Part shown: positions 51,443 to 60,151 of the stretch, in pieces
How the letters are laid out: the number at the start of each line of letters is the position of its first letter
Position numbering within the stretch: the first letter of the stretch is position 1
NCBI RefSeq assembly: GCF_020532805.1
Contig: NZ_MQTQ01000021.1
Coordinates: 1-64,000 of the forward strand
Direction of reading: 5' to 3'
From: Arthrobacter sp. SO5
Lineage (GTDB): Bacteria; Actinomycetota; Actinomycetes; Actinomycetales; Micrococcaceae
DNA length: 64,000 nucleotides
The notes under the pieces: model-generated
What the model saw: only the letters and a program-made list of their open reading frames with translations
What the model was told of the DNA's origin: nothing
Databases searched by the model: none
Translations under genes and position numbers: made by a program

Positions 51443-51602
51443 CTAACCAGTAGTGTTCCACAGCCGGTGGACAGCCACAAAAAACGCGGCGGCGCTCGCG
51501 GACGGTCGCAGCTACCCCGCATACTCTGGGAGTGGTGCTGCCGGACGTGGTGTGCCGCAGGAGCATCCCTGCACGAAGTCAGTTAGAAAATCGGAGTTCT
51601 CC

Positions 51603-52586
51603 ATGAAGGCTGTCTACATTTCAGAGCCGGGCGGGCCCGAGGCCCTGGAGATCCGTGAGGTCCCGGCCCCGGTGCCCGGCCCCGGCGAGGTGCTGATCGA
51701 CGTCGTCGCCGCGGGACTCAACCGTGCCGACGTCCAGCAGCGGAAGGGCCTGTACCCGCCGCCCCCGGGCGCCTCCGAGATCCCCGGACTGGAAGTTTCC
51801 GGCAGGATCGCCGGCTTCGGCCCCGGCGTGAGCAAGCCATTCTCCATCGGGGACAAGGTGGTTGCGCTGCTGGCCGGCGGCGGCTACGCCGGGCAGGTCG
51901 CTGTTCCGGCGGGGCAGGTCCTGCGGGTTCCCGACGGCGTTGACCTGGTCACCGCCGCATCCCTGCCGGAAGTGGCGGCCACGGTCTACTCCAACCTGAT
52001 CATGACGGCCCAGTTGCAGCCGGGCGAGACCGTGCTCATCCACGGCGCCACGGGCGGCATCGGCACGATGGCCATCCAGCTCGCCAAAGCCTTCGGCGCC
52101 CGCGTGGCTGCGACGGCGGGGACCGCGGAGAAGGTCGGCACGGCAAAGGCGTTCCTGGGAGCGGACATCGCGATCAACTATGCCGAGGAGGACTTCCCGG
52201 AGAGCCTTCGTGCGCAGAACGACGGCAAGGGCGCGGACGTCATCCTCGACGTCGTCGGCGCAAAATACCTCAAACAGAACGTCGAGGCCCTGGCGGACTA
52301 CGGCCGGCTCGTGGTCATTGGGCTGCAGGGCGGTGCCAAGGGCGAGCTGGACCTCGGCAGGCTCCTGAGCAAGCGGGCCGCCATCATTGCCACGGCCCTG
52401 CGCCCCCGCCCGGTCGAGGAGAAGACCGTCATCATGGACGCGGTCCGCGACGCCGTCTGGCCGCTGCTGGCAGACGGAAGGATCCGGCCGCTCGTGGCGA
52501 GGACCTTCCCGCTGGACGAGGTCCGCGCCGCGCACCGCTACTTCGACAGCGGGGATCACGTAGGCAAGATCCTGCTGGTTATGTAG
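51603..52586 (+). CDS. NAD(P)H:quinone oxidoreductase (PIG3/QOR-like)
   Basis: A 327-residue medium-chain reductase without zinc ligands. MKAVYISEPGGPEALEIREV opens the GroES-like domain; GLNRADVQQRKGLYPPPPGAS is the PIG3-type signature (split around residue 45); the NADPH fold has LIHGATGGIGTMAIQLA (about 142-158). It probably reduces quinones or small alpha,beta-unsaturated carbonyls, limiting oxidative damage. Monocistronic. Confidence 0.93.
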   Translation: MKAVYISEPGGPEALEIREVPAPVPGPGEVLIDVVAAGLNRADVQQRKGLYPPPPGASEIPGLEVSGRIAGFGPGVSKPFSIGDKVVALLAGGGYAGQVAVPAGQVLRVPDGVDLVTAASLPEVAATVYSNLIMTAQLQPGETVLIHGATGGIGTMAIQLAKAFGARVAATAGTAEKVGTAKAFLGADIAINYAEEDFPESLRAQNDGKGADVILDVVGAKYLKQNVEALADYGRLVVIGLQGGAKGELDLGRLLSKRAAIIATALRPRPVEEKTVIMDAVRDAVWPLLADGRIRPLVARTFPLDEVRAAHRYFDSGDHVGKILLVM

Positions 52587-52616
52587 GCGGCGGCCGGCCA
52601 GGGGCGGCAGGGACGA

Positions 52617-52713
52617 CGTATGCCCGGTATGGCATACGCCGGATTGCGTCCGGACCGTAAATGCCGGTACGGTAATTCCATACGCGGTATACACGCGTCT
52701 TGGGGCGCGTGTA
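52617..52713. promoter_or_regulatory. Two perfect inverted repeats upstream of the PadR gene
   Basis: CGTATGCC-N6-GGCATACG at 52617-52638 and TACACGCG-N8-CGCGTGTA at 52690-52713. The second ends 30 bases before the PadR start. Their spacing and position suit operators of a dimeric repressor acting on its own promoter; the first could also end the upstream quinone-reductase transcript. Confidence 0.55.
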
Positions 52714-52743
52714 TGCTGTCGTCCCGCTACCTCCGGGAGCCCC

Positions 52744-53280
52744 ATGTCGATTCGCCACAGCCTCCTCGCACTGCTGCAGGACCGGCCACGCTATGGCTAT
52801 CAGCTGCGGCTTGAGTTCCAGGACCGTACCGGCTCGTCCTGGCCGCTCAATATTGGTCAGGTCTACACCACCCTGGACCGGCTGGAGCGCGACGGCCTCG
52901 TCCGCAAGGAAGGCGCCGACGGCGCGGGCCACGTCAACTACTCCATCACCCCGGAGGGCCAGGCCGAGGTCCGGGCCTGGTTCACGTCGCCCGTTTCGCG
53001 CGCCAATCCGCCGCGCAATGAGCTGGCCATTAAACTCGCGCTGGGGCTGACCCTTCCCGGAGTCGACGTCGGGGCAACCATCCAGGCCCAGCGCGCGGTC
53101 TCCATCCGCGCCCTGCAGGAGTACACCAAGGCCCGGCGCGACACCGCGGCGATGCAGCGCCACGCCGACACCGCCCGCCTCCTGGTCCTGGATTCGCTCA
53201 TCTTCCAGACCGAAGCGGAGGTCCGCTGGCTGGACCTGTGCGAGGCCCGGCTCATGCAACTGGCCAACCCGCCGCTCTAG
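52744..53280 (+). CDS. PadR-family transcriptional regulator
   Basis: A 178-residue regulator: N-terminal winged helix (SLLALLQDRPRYGYQLRLEF, then LNIGQVYTTLDRLERDGLV) and a C-terminal helical dimerisation arm. PadR repressors often respond to phenolics or drugs and control exporters or stress genes. No exporter is adjacent; the gene precedes a CstA gene by 163 bases on the same strand, so control of peptide or pyruvate uptake is possible. Confidence 0.92.
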   Translation: MSIRHSLLALLQDRPRYGYQLRLEFQDRTGSSWPLNIGQVYTTLDRLERDGLVRKEGADGAGHVNYSITPEGQAEVRAWFTSPVSRANPPRNELAIKLALGLTLPGVDVGATIQAQRAVSIRALQEYTKARRDTAAMQRHADTARLLVLDSLIFQTEAEVRWLDLCEARLMQLANPPL

Positions 53281-53443
53281 CGCTTCCCTTCTTCCTGGCG
53301 TTTCCCTACCGTTCGACGCCCCCGCCGGGCCGCCCGGCGCACCGCGGGCGCCAATCCATACCCCGCGGTTGCCAGGTTGGTAGGGTGCCTTGGGGCAGGT
53401 TTGTCGAGTGGATTTGCCCAGTTGGGATTCTCAAGGAGGAGAC

Positions 53444-55744
53444 GTGGGCATCATGCCGCACAGCACGCAAAGTAATTTACAAGTCGATGATGGCATTGTG
53501 CCGGACCCGGCGCTCCCGCCCACTGGGATAGACCCGGGCGTCGCCGACGCCGAGGATCGCACCTGGACGCCGGCAAAAATCGCACTCTGGGCTGCGATCG
53601 CCCTGCTGGGCGGTGTTGCCTGGTTTATGCTGGCCATCGTCCGCGGCGAAACCGTCAACGCCATCTGGTTTGTCTTCGCGTCTGTGTGTACGTACCTGAT
53701 TGGCTACCGCTTCTACTCCAAGGTCATTGAGCGCTACCTGACCAAGCCGAACGACCGCCGCGCCACCCCGGCCGAGTACAAGGCCGACGGCAAGGACTAC
53801 GTCCGTACGGACCGCAACGTCCTGTTCGGCCACCACTTCGCCGCCATCGCCGGTGCCGGCCCGCTGGTTGGCCCGATCATCGCAGCCCAGATGGGGTACC
53901 TTCCGGGCACGATCTGGATCATCATCGGCGTCGTTCTGGCCGGTGCCGTCCAGGACTACCTCGTGCTGTTCTTCTCCATGCGCCGCGGGGGACGCTCCCT
54001 GGGCCAGATGGCGCGCGAAGAGCTCGGCGTGATCGGCGGCACCGCTGCCCTGGTCGCGACACTGCTCATCATGGTGATCATCGTCGCGATCCTCGCCCTC
54101 GTCGTCGTGAACGCCCTCGGCGAGAGCCCCTGGGGTGTCTTCTCCGTGGGCATGACCATTCCGATCGCCCTGTTCATGGGCGTGTACCTGCGCTACCTCC
54201 GGCCCGGCAAGGTCATGGAGGTCTCCCTCATCGGCTTCGTGCTGCTCATGGCGGCCATCATCGGCGGCGGCGCCGTCGCCGGCACCGAATGGGGCGCGGC
54301 CGTCTTCCACCTGGACAAGGTCACCATCGCCTGGGGACTCATCATCTACGGCTTCATCGCCGCGGTCCTGCCCGTATGGCTCCTGCTCGCACCCCGCGAC
54401 TACCTGTCCACGTTCATGAAGATCGGTGTGATTGCGATGCTGGCCGTGGCCGTCATCGTGGTCCGTCCGGAAGTCACGGTCCCGGCGTTCAGCGAGTTCG
54501 CCAGCCGGGACAACGGACCGGTCTTGTCAGGTTCCTTGTTCCCGTTCCTTTTTGTCACGATCGCCTGCGGTGCATTGTCCGGCTTCCATGCCCTGATCGC
54601 CTCCGGCACCACGCCTAAGCTGCTCGAGAAGGAACGCCAGACCCGATTCATCGGCTACGGCGGCATGCTGATGGAATCCTTCGTAGCCATCATGGCACTC
54701 GTCGCCGCGATCTCCATTGACCGCGGCCTGTACTTTGCCATGAACGCCCCCGCGGCCCTGACCGGCGGGACCGTGGAGACCGCCGCGCAGTGGGTCAACA
54801 GCCTGGGACTGGCCGGCGTGAACATCACTCCGGATTTCCTGGCCGAGACGGCCAGGAACGTTGGCGAGCAGAGCATCGTTTCCCGCACCGGCGGCGCCCC
54901 GACCCTCGCGGTCGGGCTGGCACACATCATGCAGCAGTTCATTGGCGGCACGGCCATGATGGCGTTCTGGTACCACTTCGCCATCATGTTCGAGGCGCTG
55001 TTCATCCTGACCGCAGTCGACGCCGGCACCCGTGTGGCCCGCTTCATGTTGCAGGACTCCATCGGCAACTTCGTTCCCAAGTTCAAGGAGCACTCCTGGC
55101 GCCCCGGCGCGTGGCTGTGCACCGCAATCATGGTCGCGGCCTGGGGCGCCGTCCTGCTGATGGGCGTCACCGATCCGCTGGGCGGCATTAACACGCTGTT
55201 CCCGCTGTTCGGCATCGCCAACCAGCTGCTGGCTGCCATCGCCCTCTCGGTCTGCATGGCCATCGCGGCCAAGCGCGGGTCCTTCAAGTACCTCTGGATC
55301 GTCGCGCTTCCACTGACCTTCGCGGCCGTCGTGACCATCACGGCCAGCTTCTACAAGATCTTTTCGCCGGTGCCGGCCGTGGGCTACTTCGCTAACAACG
55401 CGGCCTTCGCCAAGGCCCTCGCGGACGGCAAGACCTCCTTCGGCACCGCCAAGACCCAGCTGGCGATGGAGGCCGTGGTCCGCAACACCATGATCCAGGG
55501 CTGGCTGTCGGTGATCTTTGTGGTCTTGAGCATCATCGTCATCATCACGGCGGTCCTGGCGACGGTGAAGGCATTCCGCAACGCAACGCGCGGTGTGCCG
55601 AACCCGAATCACGAGGACCCCGCCGTCGCGTCGCGCATTTTCGCCCCCGCCGGCGTGATCCCCACCCCGGCAGAGCGGGAGCTCATGGCCGAGTGGGAAA
55701 AACTCCCGGCCGATGTTCGGTTCGAAAAGGCCGGGCAGCACTGA
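53444..55744 (+). CDS. cstA: Carbon starvation protein CstA family transporter
   Basis: A 766-residue integral membrane protein with about 16 helices. GHHFAAIAGAGPLVGPIIAAQ (split at residue 20) is the CstA signature; GCGALSGFHALIASGTTPK-like and GGTAMMAFWYHFAIMFEALF blocks follow. Family members import peptides or pyruvate under starvation. It starts at GTG with AAGGAGGA upstream; the ATG three codons on is spaced too far. A small YbdD-like gene follows in the same operon, as in E. coli. Confidence 0.95.
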   Translation: MGIMPHSTQSNLQVDDGIVPDPALPPTGIDPGVADAEDRTWTPAKIALWAAIALLGGVAWFMLAIVRGETVNAIWFVFASVCTYLIGYRFYSKVIERYLTKPNDRRATPAEYKADGKDYVRTDRNVLFGHHFAAIAGAGPLVGPIIAAQMGYLPGTIWIIIGVVLAGAVQDYLVLFFSMRRGGRSLGQMAREELGVIGGTAALVATLLIMVIIVAILALVVVNALGESPWGVFSVGMTIPIALFMGVYLRYLRPGKVMEVSLIGFVLLMAAIIGGGAVAGTEWGAAVFHLDKVTIAWGLIIYGFIAAVLPVWLLLAPRDYLSTFMKIGVIAMLAVAVIVVRPEVTVPAFSEFASRDNGPVLSGSLFPFLFVTIACGALSGFHALIASGTTPKLLEKERQTRFIGYGGMLMESFVAIMALVAAISIDRGLYFAMNAPAALTGGTVETAAQWVNSLGLAGVNITPDFLAETARNVGEQSIVSRTGGAPTLAVGLAHIMQQFIGGTAMMAFWYHFAIMFEALFILTAVDAGTRVARFMLQDSIGNFVPKFKEHSWRPGAWLCTAIMVAAWGAVLLMGVTDPLGGINTLFPLFGIANQLLAAIALSVCMAIAAKRGSFKYLWIVALPLTFAAVVTITASFYKIFSPVPAVGYFANNAAFAKALADGKTSFGTAKTQLAMEAVVRNTMIQGWLSVIFVVLSIIVIITAVLATVKAFRNATRGVPNPNHEDPAVASRIFAPAGVIPTPAERELMAEWEKLPADVRFEKAGQH

Positions 55745-55757
55745 TGCGGCCGCGGAC

Positions 55758-55949
55758 ATGAACGCGGTGATTGACGGGTTCCGGGGTTTCGCCCGGTACC
55801 TGGGCGGCGTGATGGGCGCGGATGCCTACACGAAGTACCTGGAGCATCATGCAGCCGCGGGACAGGGCATTCCGCCGCTGACGGAACGGGAGTTTTGGCG
55901 GGACCACACGGACCGCCAGGACAGCAACCCGCAGAGCCGGTGCTGCTGA
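55758..55949 (+). CDS. YbdD/YjiX-family small protein (DUF466)
   Basis: A 63-residue protein with the family core RYLGGVMGADAYTKYLEHHA, then LTEREFWRDHTDRQDSNPQSRCC. The double-Cys end is typical. Family members are encoded next to CstA/BtsT transporters and appear needed for their function. The start lies 13 bases after the cstA stop; no strong ribosome site, so coupling is likely. Confidence 0.9.
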   Translation: MNAVIDGFRGFARYLGGVMGADAYTKYLEHHAAAGQGIPPLTEREFWRDHTDRQDSNPQSRCC

Positions 55950-56127
55950 CGGGCGAATGCTGCCTGTGTTGGTTGACCGGGCCGTGTTGATCGGCCGCTG
56001 CTTTCCGGAAGGCGCCGTTGTGCACCATCGTGCTCGACGGCGTCTTCCGCCGTTTCCGGCGTCGGCGGCCCGGGTGCCGCGTTGCGGCGCCCGGTTCGCC
56101 GCCCGCGGCTCGTGAGAGTATGAAGCC

Positions 56128-56844
56128 ATGAGCGATCCGAACGCCACGCAGCCTGCCAACGGCGGTCCCGTCGAGGGGACCGCGCTGGATCCCGAACCCG
56201 CCCGGGATGGCAGCCAGGCGCCGCCATTTGCCGCGGCTGGAACGCCAGGACCGGCAGCCGGCGCGGGAGCACCGGGAGGCTGGGGAGCACCGGGAACGCC
56301 CGGAGACAGGCCCGCCGCGGCCCGGCCCAAAGCCAGCCAGCTCCAGGACATGGTGGATGAACCGGCCAAGGTGATGCGGATCGGAACCATGATGAAGCAG
56401 TTGCTGGACGAGGTGAAGTCTGCCCCGCTGGATGACGCCGCACGGGTCCGGCTCGCCGGAATCCACCGGCGCTCCATCAAGGAACTCGAGGCCGGCCTGG
56501 CCCCGGAGCTCGTCGCTGAACTGGAACGGATCAATCTGCCGTTCCCCGATGAGACCACCCCCACGGACGCGGAATTGCGCATTGCCCAGGCCCAGCTGGT
56601 CGGCTGGCTCGAGGGGCTTTTCCATGGCATCCAGACGGCCCTTGCGGCGCAGCACGCCGCCCGGGAACAGGCCAACGCCCAGCTGCGGCTCCGCCAGTTA
56701 CCGCCCGGAACGGTGATTGCGCCGGGCGTCATTATCGGGGAAGACGGTGAACCGCAACGTGCCGCGGCGCCTAAGCCCGGCGCGGATGCCTCGCAGCGTC
56801 CGGCGCCGGCTGATCCGGAACATGGCCCCGGCCAGTACCTCTAG
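56128..56844 (+). CDS. bpa: Bacterial proteasome activator
   Basis: A 238-residue DUF2587 protein. A disordered Ala/Pro-rich N-terminus (1-65) precedes the helical Bpa domain (QDMVDEPAKVMRIGTMMKQL ... GLFHGIQTALAAQHAAREQA). The C-terminus is GPGQYL. The GQYL tail is the docking motif by which Bpa (PafE) rings open the 20S proteasome gate for ATP-independent protein degradation. The proteasome genes are not in this window. A short hypothetical gene follows. Confidence 0.93.
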   Translation: MSDPNATQPANGGPVEGTALDPEPARDGSQAPPFAAAGTPGPAAGAGAPGGWGAPGTPGDRPAAARPKASQLQDMVDEPAKVMRIGTMMKQLLDEVKSAPLDDAARVRLAGIHRRSIKELEAGLAPELVAELERINLPFPDETTPTDAELRIAQAQLVGWLEGLFHGIQTALAAQHAAREQANAQLRLRQLPPGTVIAPGVIIGEDGEPQRAAAPKPGADASQRPAPADPEHGPGQYL

Positions 56845-56851
56845 GACACCC

Positions 56852-57307
56852 TTGGGATTCTTCAGCACCGCCCGGCAGGGACGCAAAGACGACGCCGAGC
56901 TCGGCAAGGGCCTCTGGCGGCGCGCCCATGACCGCTTCATCCGTGGCCTGGACCGCTACCACCAGATCCTCGAGGGCGTAGAGGACGAGGCGCTTTATGC
57001 CGAGCTCCTGGAAATCGCCAACGAACTCTCGGCGCTTTCGGGCCGGGTCCGGAGCATCTGCGTCGAGGCCCAGCGCCGGTCCCCGAGCGAGGGCCTGGAC
57101 ATCCCCGGCGCGTTGTCCGGGGTCCACCGGGCGCTGTCGACCGCCGGCAACTCCCTGGCGACGACGGCCGAAGCCGCGGCGATGCTCCGGCTCGCCGTCG
57201 GGCCCGTCTCCGCAGGGGCAGAGTCGGTGCGGCGCCGCGCCGAAGCGGTGCTGGAGCACGTCAGTGACGCCGAACGGCGGCTGGCCGGGGACCCGCCCCG
57301 GAACTAA
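56852..57307 (+). CDS. Helical hypothetical protein downstream of bpa
   Basis: A 151-residue all-helical protein (DRFIRGLDRYHQILEGVEDE; LLEIANELSALSGRVRSICV). The proposed TTG start at 56852 has AGGA six bases upstream, eight bases after the bpa stop; an earlier ATG inside bpa (56822) is possible. Co-transcription with bpa suggests a link, but no domain is recognised. Confidence 0.68.
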   Translation: MGFFSTARQGRKDDAELGKGLWRRAHDRFIRGLDRYHQILEGVEDEALYAELLEIANELSALSGRVRSICVEAQRRSPSEGLDIPGALSGVHRALSTAGNSLATTAEAAAMLRLAVGPVSAGAESVRRRAEAVLEHVSDAERRLAGDPPRN

Positions 57308-57425
57308 AGACAAGGAACAGAAACACGGCGGCACCCGGCTTGCCGCCGGGTATTCCCCGTTACGCGCGTAGCTTAGCCTCGCTTCTGCGCTGGCCCGTGG
57401 GCTGTGACGTTGGCAGGATAGTTCT

Positions 57426-58271
57426 ATGACTCTTTCACCGGTACTGACTTTCAATGACGGCAACACCATTCCCCAGCTCGGCTTCGGGGTGTGGCAGGTT
57501 GAAGATGACGTGGCCGAAAAGGTGGTTGTTCAGGCGTTCGAGGCCGGCTTCCGCCACATCGACACCGCCAAGATCTACGGCAACGAAGCCGGCGTGGGCC
57601 GGGCGATCGGACGCTCAGGCCTCAAGCCTGAGGAAATCTTCATCACCACCAAGCTGTGGAACGCGGACCAGGGCTACGAGTCCACGCTGAAGGCCTTCGA
57701 GGACTCCATGGAGCGCCTCGGCCTGGAGACCCTGGACATGTACCTCATCCACTGGATGCAGCCCAAGCAGGACAAGTACGTGGACACCTGGAAGGCTCTT
57801 ATCGAGCTGCAGAAGCAGGGCCGGGTGAAGACCATCGGCGTCTCCAACTTCACCAAGGAAGGCCTGCAGCGCCTGATCGACGAGACCGGAGTGGTGCCCG
57901 CCATCAACCAGGTCGAGCTGCACCCCTTCTTCAACCAGGCCGAACTGCGCGAATTCAACGCCTCCAAGGGCATCCTCACCCAGGCGTGGTCGCCGCTCGG
58001 CCAGGGCGGCGAGCTGCTGGAGAGCCCGGTCATCGGCCAGATCGCAGCCAAGCACAACGCCACTCCGGCCCAGGTCGTGATCGCCTGGCACCTGGCCATC
58101 GGCAACGTGGTCATCCCCAAGTCCGTGACCGAATCCCGAATCCGCGAGAACTACGCCGCGCTGGATGTCAGCCTGGATGAGACCGATGTGCAGGCCATCA
58201 ACGGCCTGGACAACTCGGCGGAGGGTGCCGGCCGGATCGGCGCGGACCCGGCTGTCTCCGATTTCGCCTAA
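57426..58271 (+). CDS. Aldo/keto reductase (2,5-diketo-D-gluconate reductase-like)
   Basis: A 281-residue NADPH-dependent TIM-barrel reductase. The catalytic tetrad is Asp46, Tyr51, Lys76 and His109; signatures GFRHIDTAKIYGNEAGVG and the C-terminal IPKSVTESRIRENY (NADP phosphate binding) are clear. It probably reduces small aldehydes, methylglyoxal or keto-sugars. Monocistronic with a terminator. Confidence 0.95.
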   Translation: MTLSPVLTFNDGNTIPQLGFGVWQVEDDVAEKVVVQAFEAGFRHIDTAKIYGNEAGVGRAIGRSGLKPEEIFITTKLWNADQGYESTLKAFEDSMERLGLETLDMYLIHWMQPKQDKYVDTWKALIELQKQGRVKTIGVSNFTKEGLQRLIDETGVVPAINQVELHPFFNQAELREFNASKGILTQAWSPLGQGGELLESPVIGQIAAKHNATPAQVVIAWHLAIGNVVIPKSVTESRIRENYAALDVSLDETDVQAINGLDNSAEGAGRIGADPAVSDFA

Positions 58272-58346
58272 GCCACCCGCGTAACTGAGCAGGTCAACGG
58301 CCAGGCACGCTGGCTGCTGAGTCCGCGGCCTGGCCGACGCCGCAGC

Positions 58347-58376
58347 AGGGCCTTCACCCGGACGGGTGGGGGCCCT
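58347..58376 (+). terminator. Intrinsic terminator after the aldo/keto reductase gene
   Basis: AGGGCC-tt-CACCC pairs with GGGTG-gg-GGCCCT and is followed by TTTCTG. Confidence 0.8.
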
Positions 58377-58405
58377 TTCTGCCGCCAGGGTGTCGTTCCG
58401 GCGTG

Positions 58406-58600
58406 TCAGGCAGCCTGCCGGTCCCGCCGCAGCGGCACGGCGTCGATGACGGCCCAGCCGTCCTCATCCACTATGCGGCGGTCCGCGAAGCGTTCTGCCT
58501 CGGCGGCCTCCGCGAAACGTTCGGTGCGGATCCGGCCACACTCCGTGTCCAGGTACGTCACGTCAAAAGATGTCGCTTCAAAGCACTGGTTCGTCTCCAT
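58406..58600 (-). CDS. Small hypothetical protein
   Basis: A 64-residue acidic protein (METNQCFEATSFDVTYLDTE ... DEDGWAVIDAVPLRRDRQAA). Alternation of strands and charged residues looks like a real small fold. No ribosome site is obvious. It lies 39 bases downstream of a coiled-coil gene on the same strand. Family unknown. Confidence 0.6.
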   Translation of the reverse strand: METNQCFEATSFDVTYLDTECGRIRTERFAEAAEAERFADRRIVDEDGWAVIDAVPLRRDRQAA

Positions 58601-58639
58601 GAATTAAGTGTGCAGCCGGCCTGTGACACTAACGCCGCA

Positions 58640-59605
58640 TCACTCCGGCGTGTTGCCAAGCCGCAGGACCCGCTCGCGGGCAAGGTCCGCTTTGCGCCGT
58701 GCCCTGACTGAAGCCCGGACCGCCTGCTGAGCCTGGGCCGCCGCCAGCTCCTGCCGCTGACGTGCCGACTTGAGGTCCAGCTCTGTTTGTTCCAGCTGCT
58801 CCCGCAAGGTTCGCGCGGCCCCGGCCAGCCCGGCCGCGTGCTTGCCGGCGGCTGCCCGTTCCTCCTCATGCCGTCCCGATTCCTCAGCAGCCTGGCGAGC
58901 GGCCTGCTCGGCGTCCTGCAGCGCGGCCCGCGCGCGTTCCAAGGCCGAGGGGGTGGCCGTGCGGGGCTCCTGCCGTACTGCCCGCAGCCGGGGTTGCTCC
59001 CATTTCTCCGTTGCCATGGCGCTGTCCGGCGGGGAGGACCCGGAAGGAAGCTGGCCGGACGCGTCCGGGGGCACCGGAGCTGCTGTTGAGGGCACGGCAA
59101 GGCCGGGGAGTGCGACGGCGCCGGCTAGGTCCAGGGCGTCCACCCCGTCTGCGGACAGTGCACGCAGCAGGCGCCCGCTCTGCACGGCGGCCGCTGCACC
59201 CGCATCCGCCGTCGCTGCCCGAAGCGTCTCTTCGACCTCCGCTGCGATGGCCGCGCTGATCCTGCGGCCCTGTTGCTGCGCCGCCGCCTGGGCTTCCTTG
59301 ACGGCGCGGGAGAGCAGTTGCCGCCGCTCGTGGCTCAGTTTCCGCAGTTCCGCCGCGTCGAGGGCCGACTGCGCGGCACGCATGGATTCCCCCAGTGCGG
59401 AGAGCTCGTGGAGCGTATCGGGGTGCCGGGCCGCGAACATGTTCACCGTCCAGGCTGCGACGGACGGCTTGGAAAGGGAGCGCACGTCTGCCGCAGTGCC
59501 GGCGGACGTGGCGTCCTTGGCAGCGGCGGTCCGGGCGGCCACGAAGTCGTCGAACGCCAAGGCGTACAGCCGTGCCGCAATGCCCGCCAGCTCCAGCTCT
59601 CCCAT
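58640..59605 (-). CDS. Coiled-coil hypothetical protein
   Basis: A 321-residue protein. The N-terminal third (LYALAFDDFVAARTAAAKDA ... VAAWTVNMFAARHPDTLHEL) is conserved-looking in actinobacteria; the rest is Ala/Glu/Arg-rich with a long coiled coil from about 210 to 320. No enzyme motif or signal is visible. Start set at ATG before GELELAGIA. It is divergent from a DUF2231 gene. Confidence 0.78.
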   Translation of the reverse strand: MGELELAGIAARLYALAFDDFVAARTAAAKDATSAGTAADVRSLSKPSVAAWTVNMFAARHPDTLHELSALGESMRAAQSALDAAELRKLSHERRQLLSRAVKEAQAAAQQQGRRISAAIAAEVEETLRAATADAGAAAAVQSGRLLRALSADGVDALDLAGAVALPGLAVPSTAAPVPPDASGQLPSGSSPPDSAMATEKWEQPRLRAVRQEPRTATPSALERARAALQDAEQAARQAAEESGRHEEERAAAGKHAAGLAGAARTLREQLEQTELDLKSARQRQELAAAQAQQAVRASVRARRKADLARERVLRLGNTPE

Positions 59606-59674
59606 GCAAGAATCATAGAAGCCGAGCCCGGGGCCTGGGCCGCGGGCAGGCACATTCTTCGGAGGAGAGCAGAA

Positions 59675-60151
59675 TTGATCGAGATCGGCGGGCTCCCGGC
59701 CCATATCCTGCTCATCCACGCCGTGGTGGTGCTGGCGCCCGTCGCGGGACTGGGCGCGATCATCTACGCCGCAGCCCAGCGCTGGCGCGGCTACCTCGCG
59801 TGGCCCCTGGCACTGCTGTCCCTGGGCATGGTTCCCCTGTCGCTGCTGACCGCGCAGGCCGGCGAACAGCTGCAAGAGTCCCGGCCATCGTCGGCATTGA
59901 TTCGTGAGCACGCCGAGCAGGGTGACGTGCTCAAGGCCGTGGCCGTGATCTTCTTTGCCGTGGTTGTTGCGATGATCGTTGTCACCTACGAGCCGATCGG
60001 CCGGCGCTTCGCGTTCCTGGGCGGCCTGCGGACCAACCGCGGCGTGGGCATTGTCCTGCTGGTGGCGGGGGCCGCCGTCGGCGCCTTCTTCATCTACCAG
60101 AGCATCGTCACCGGCCATTCCGGAGCCACGTCCGTCTGGTCCTCGCGCTAG
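59675..60151 (+). CDS. DUF2231-type membrane protein
   Basis: A 158-residue protein starting at TTG with GGAGGAG upstream. Four membrane helices, with an N-terminal GLPAHILLIHAVVVLAPVAG typical of DUF2231. The histidines in the first helices could bind heme, as suggested for related proteins; this is inference. Its stop overlaps the convergent MFS gene by four bases. Confidence 0.85.
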   Translation: MIEIGGLPAHILLIHAVVVLAPVAGLGAIIYAAAQRWRGYLAWPLALLSLGMVPLSLLTAQAGEQLQESRPSSALIREHAEQGDVLKAVAVIFFAVVVAMIVVTYEPIGRRFAFLGGLRTNRGVGIVLLVAGAAVGAFFIYQSIVTGHSGATSVWSSR

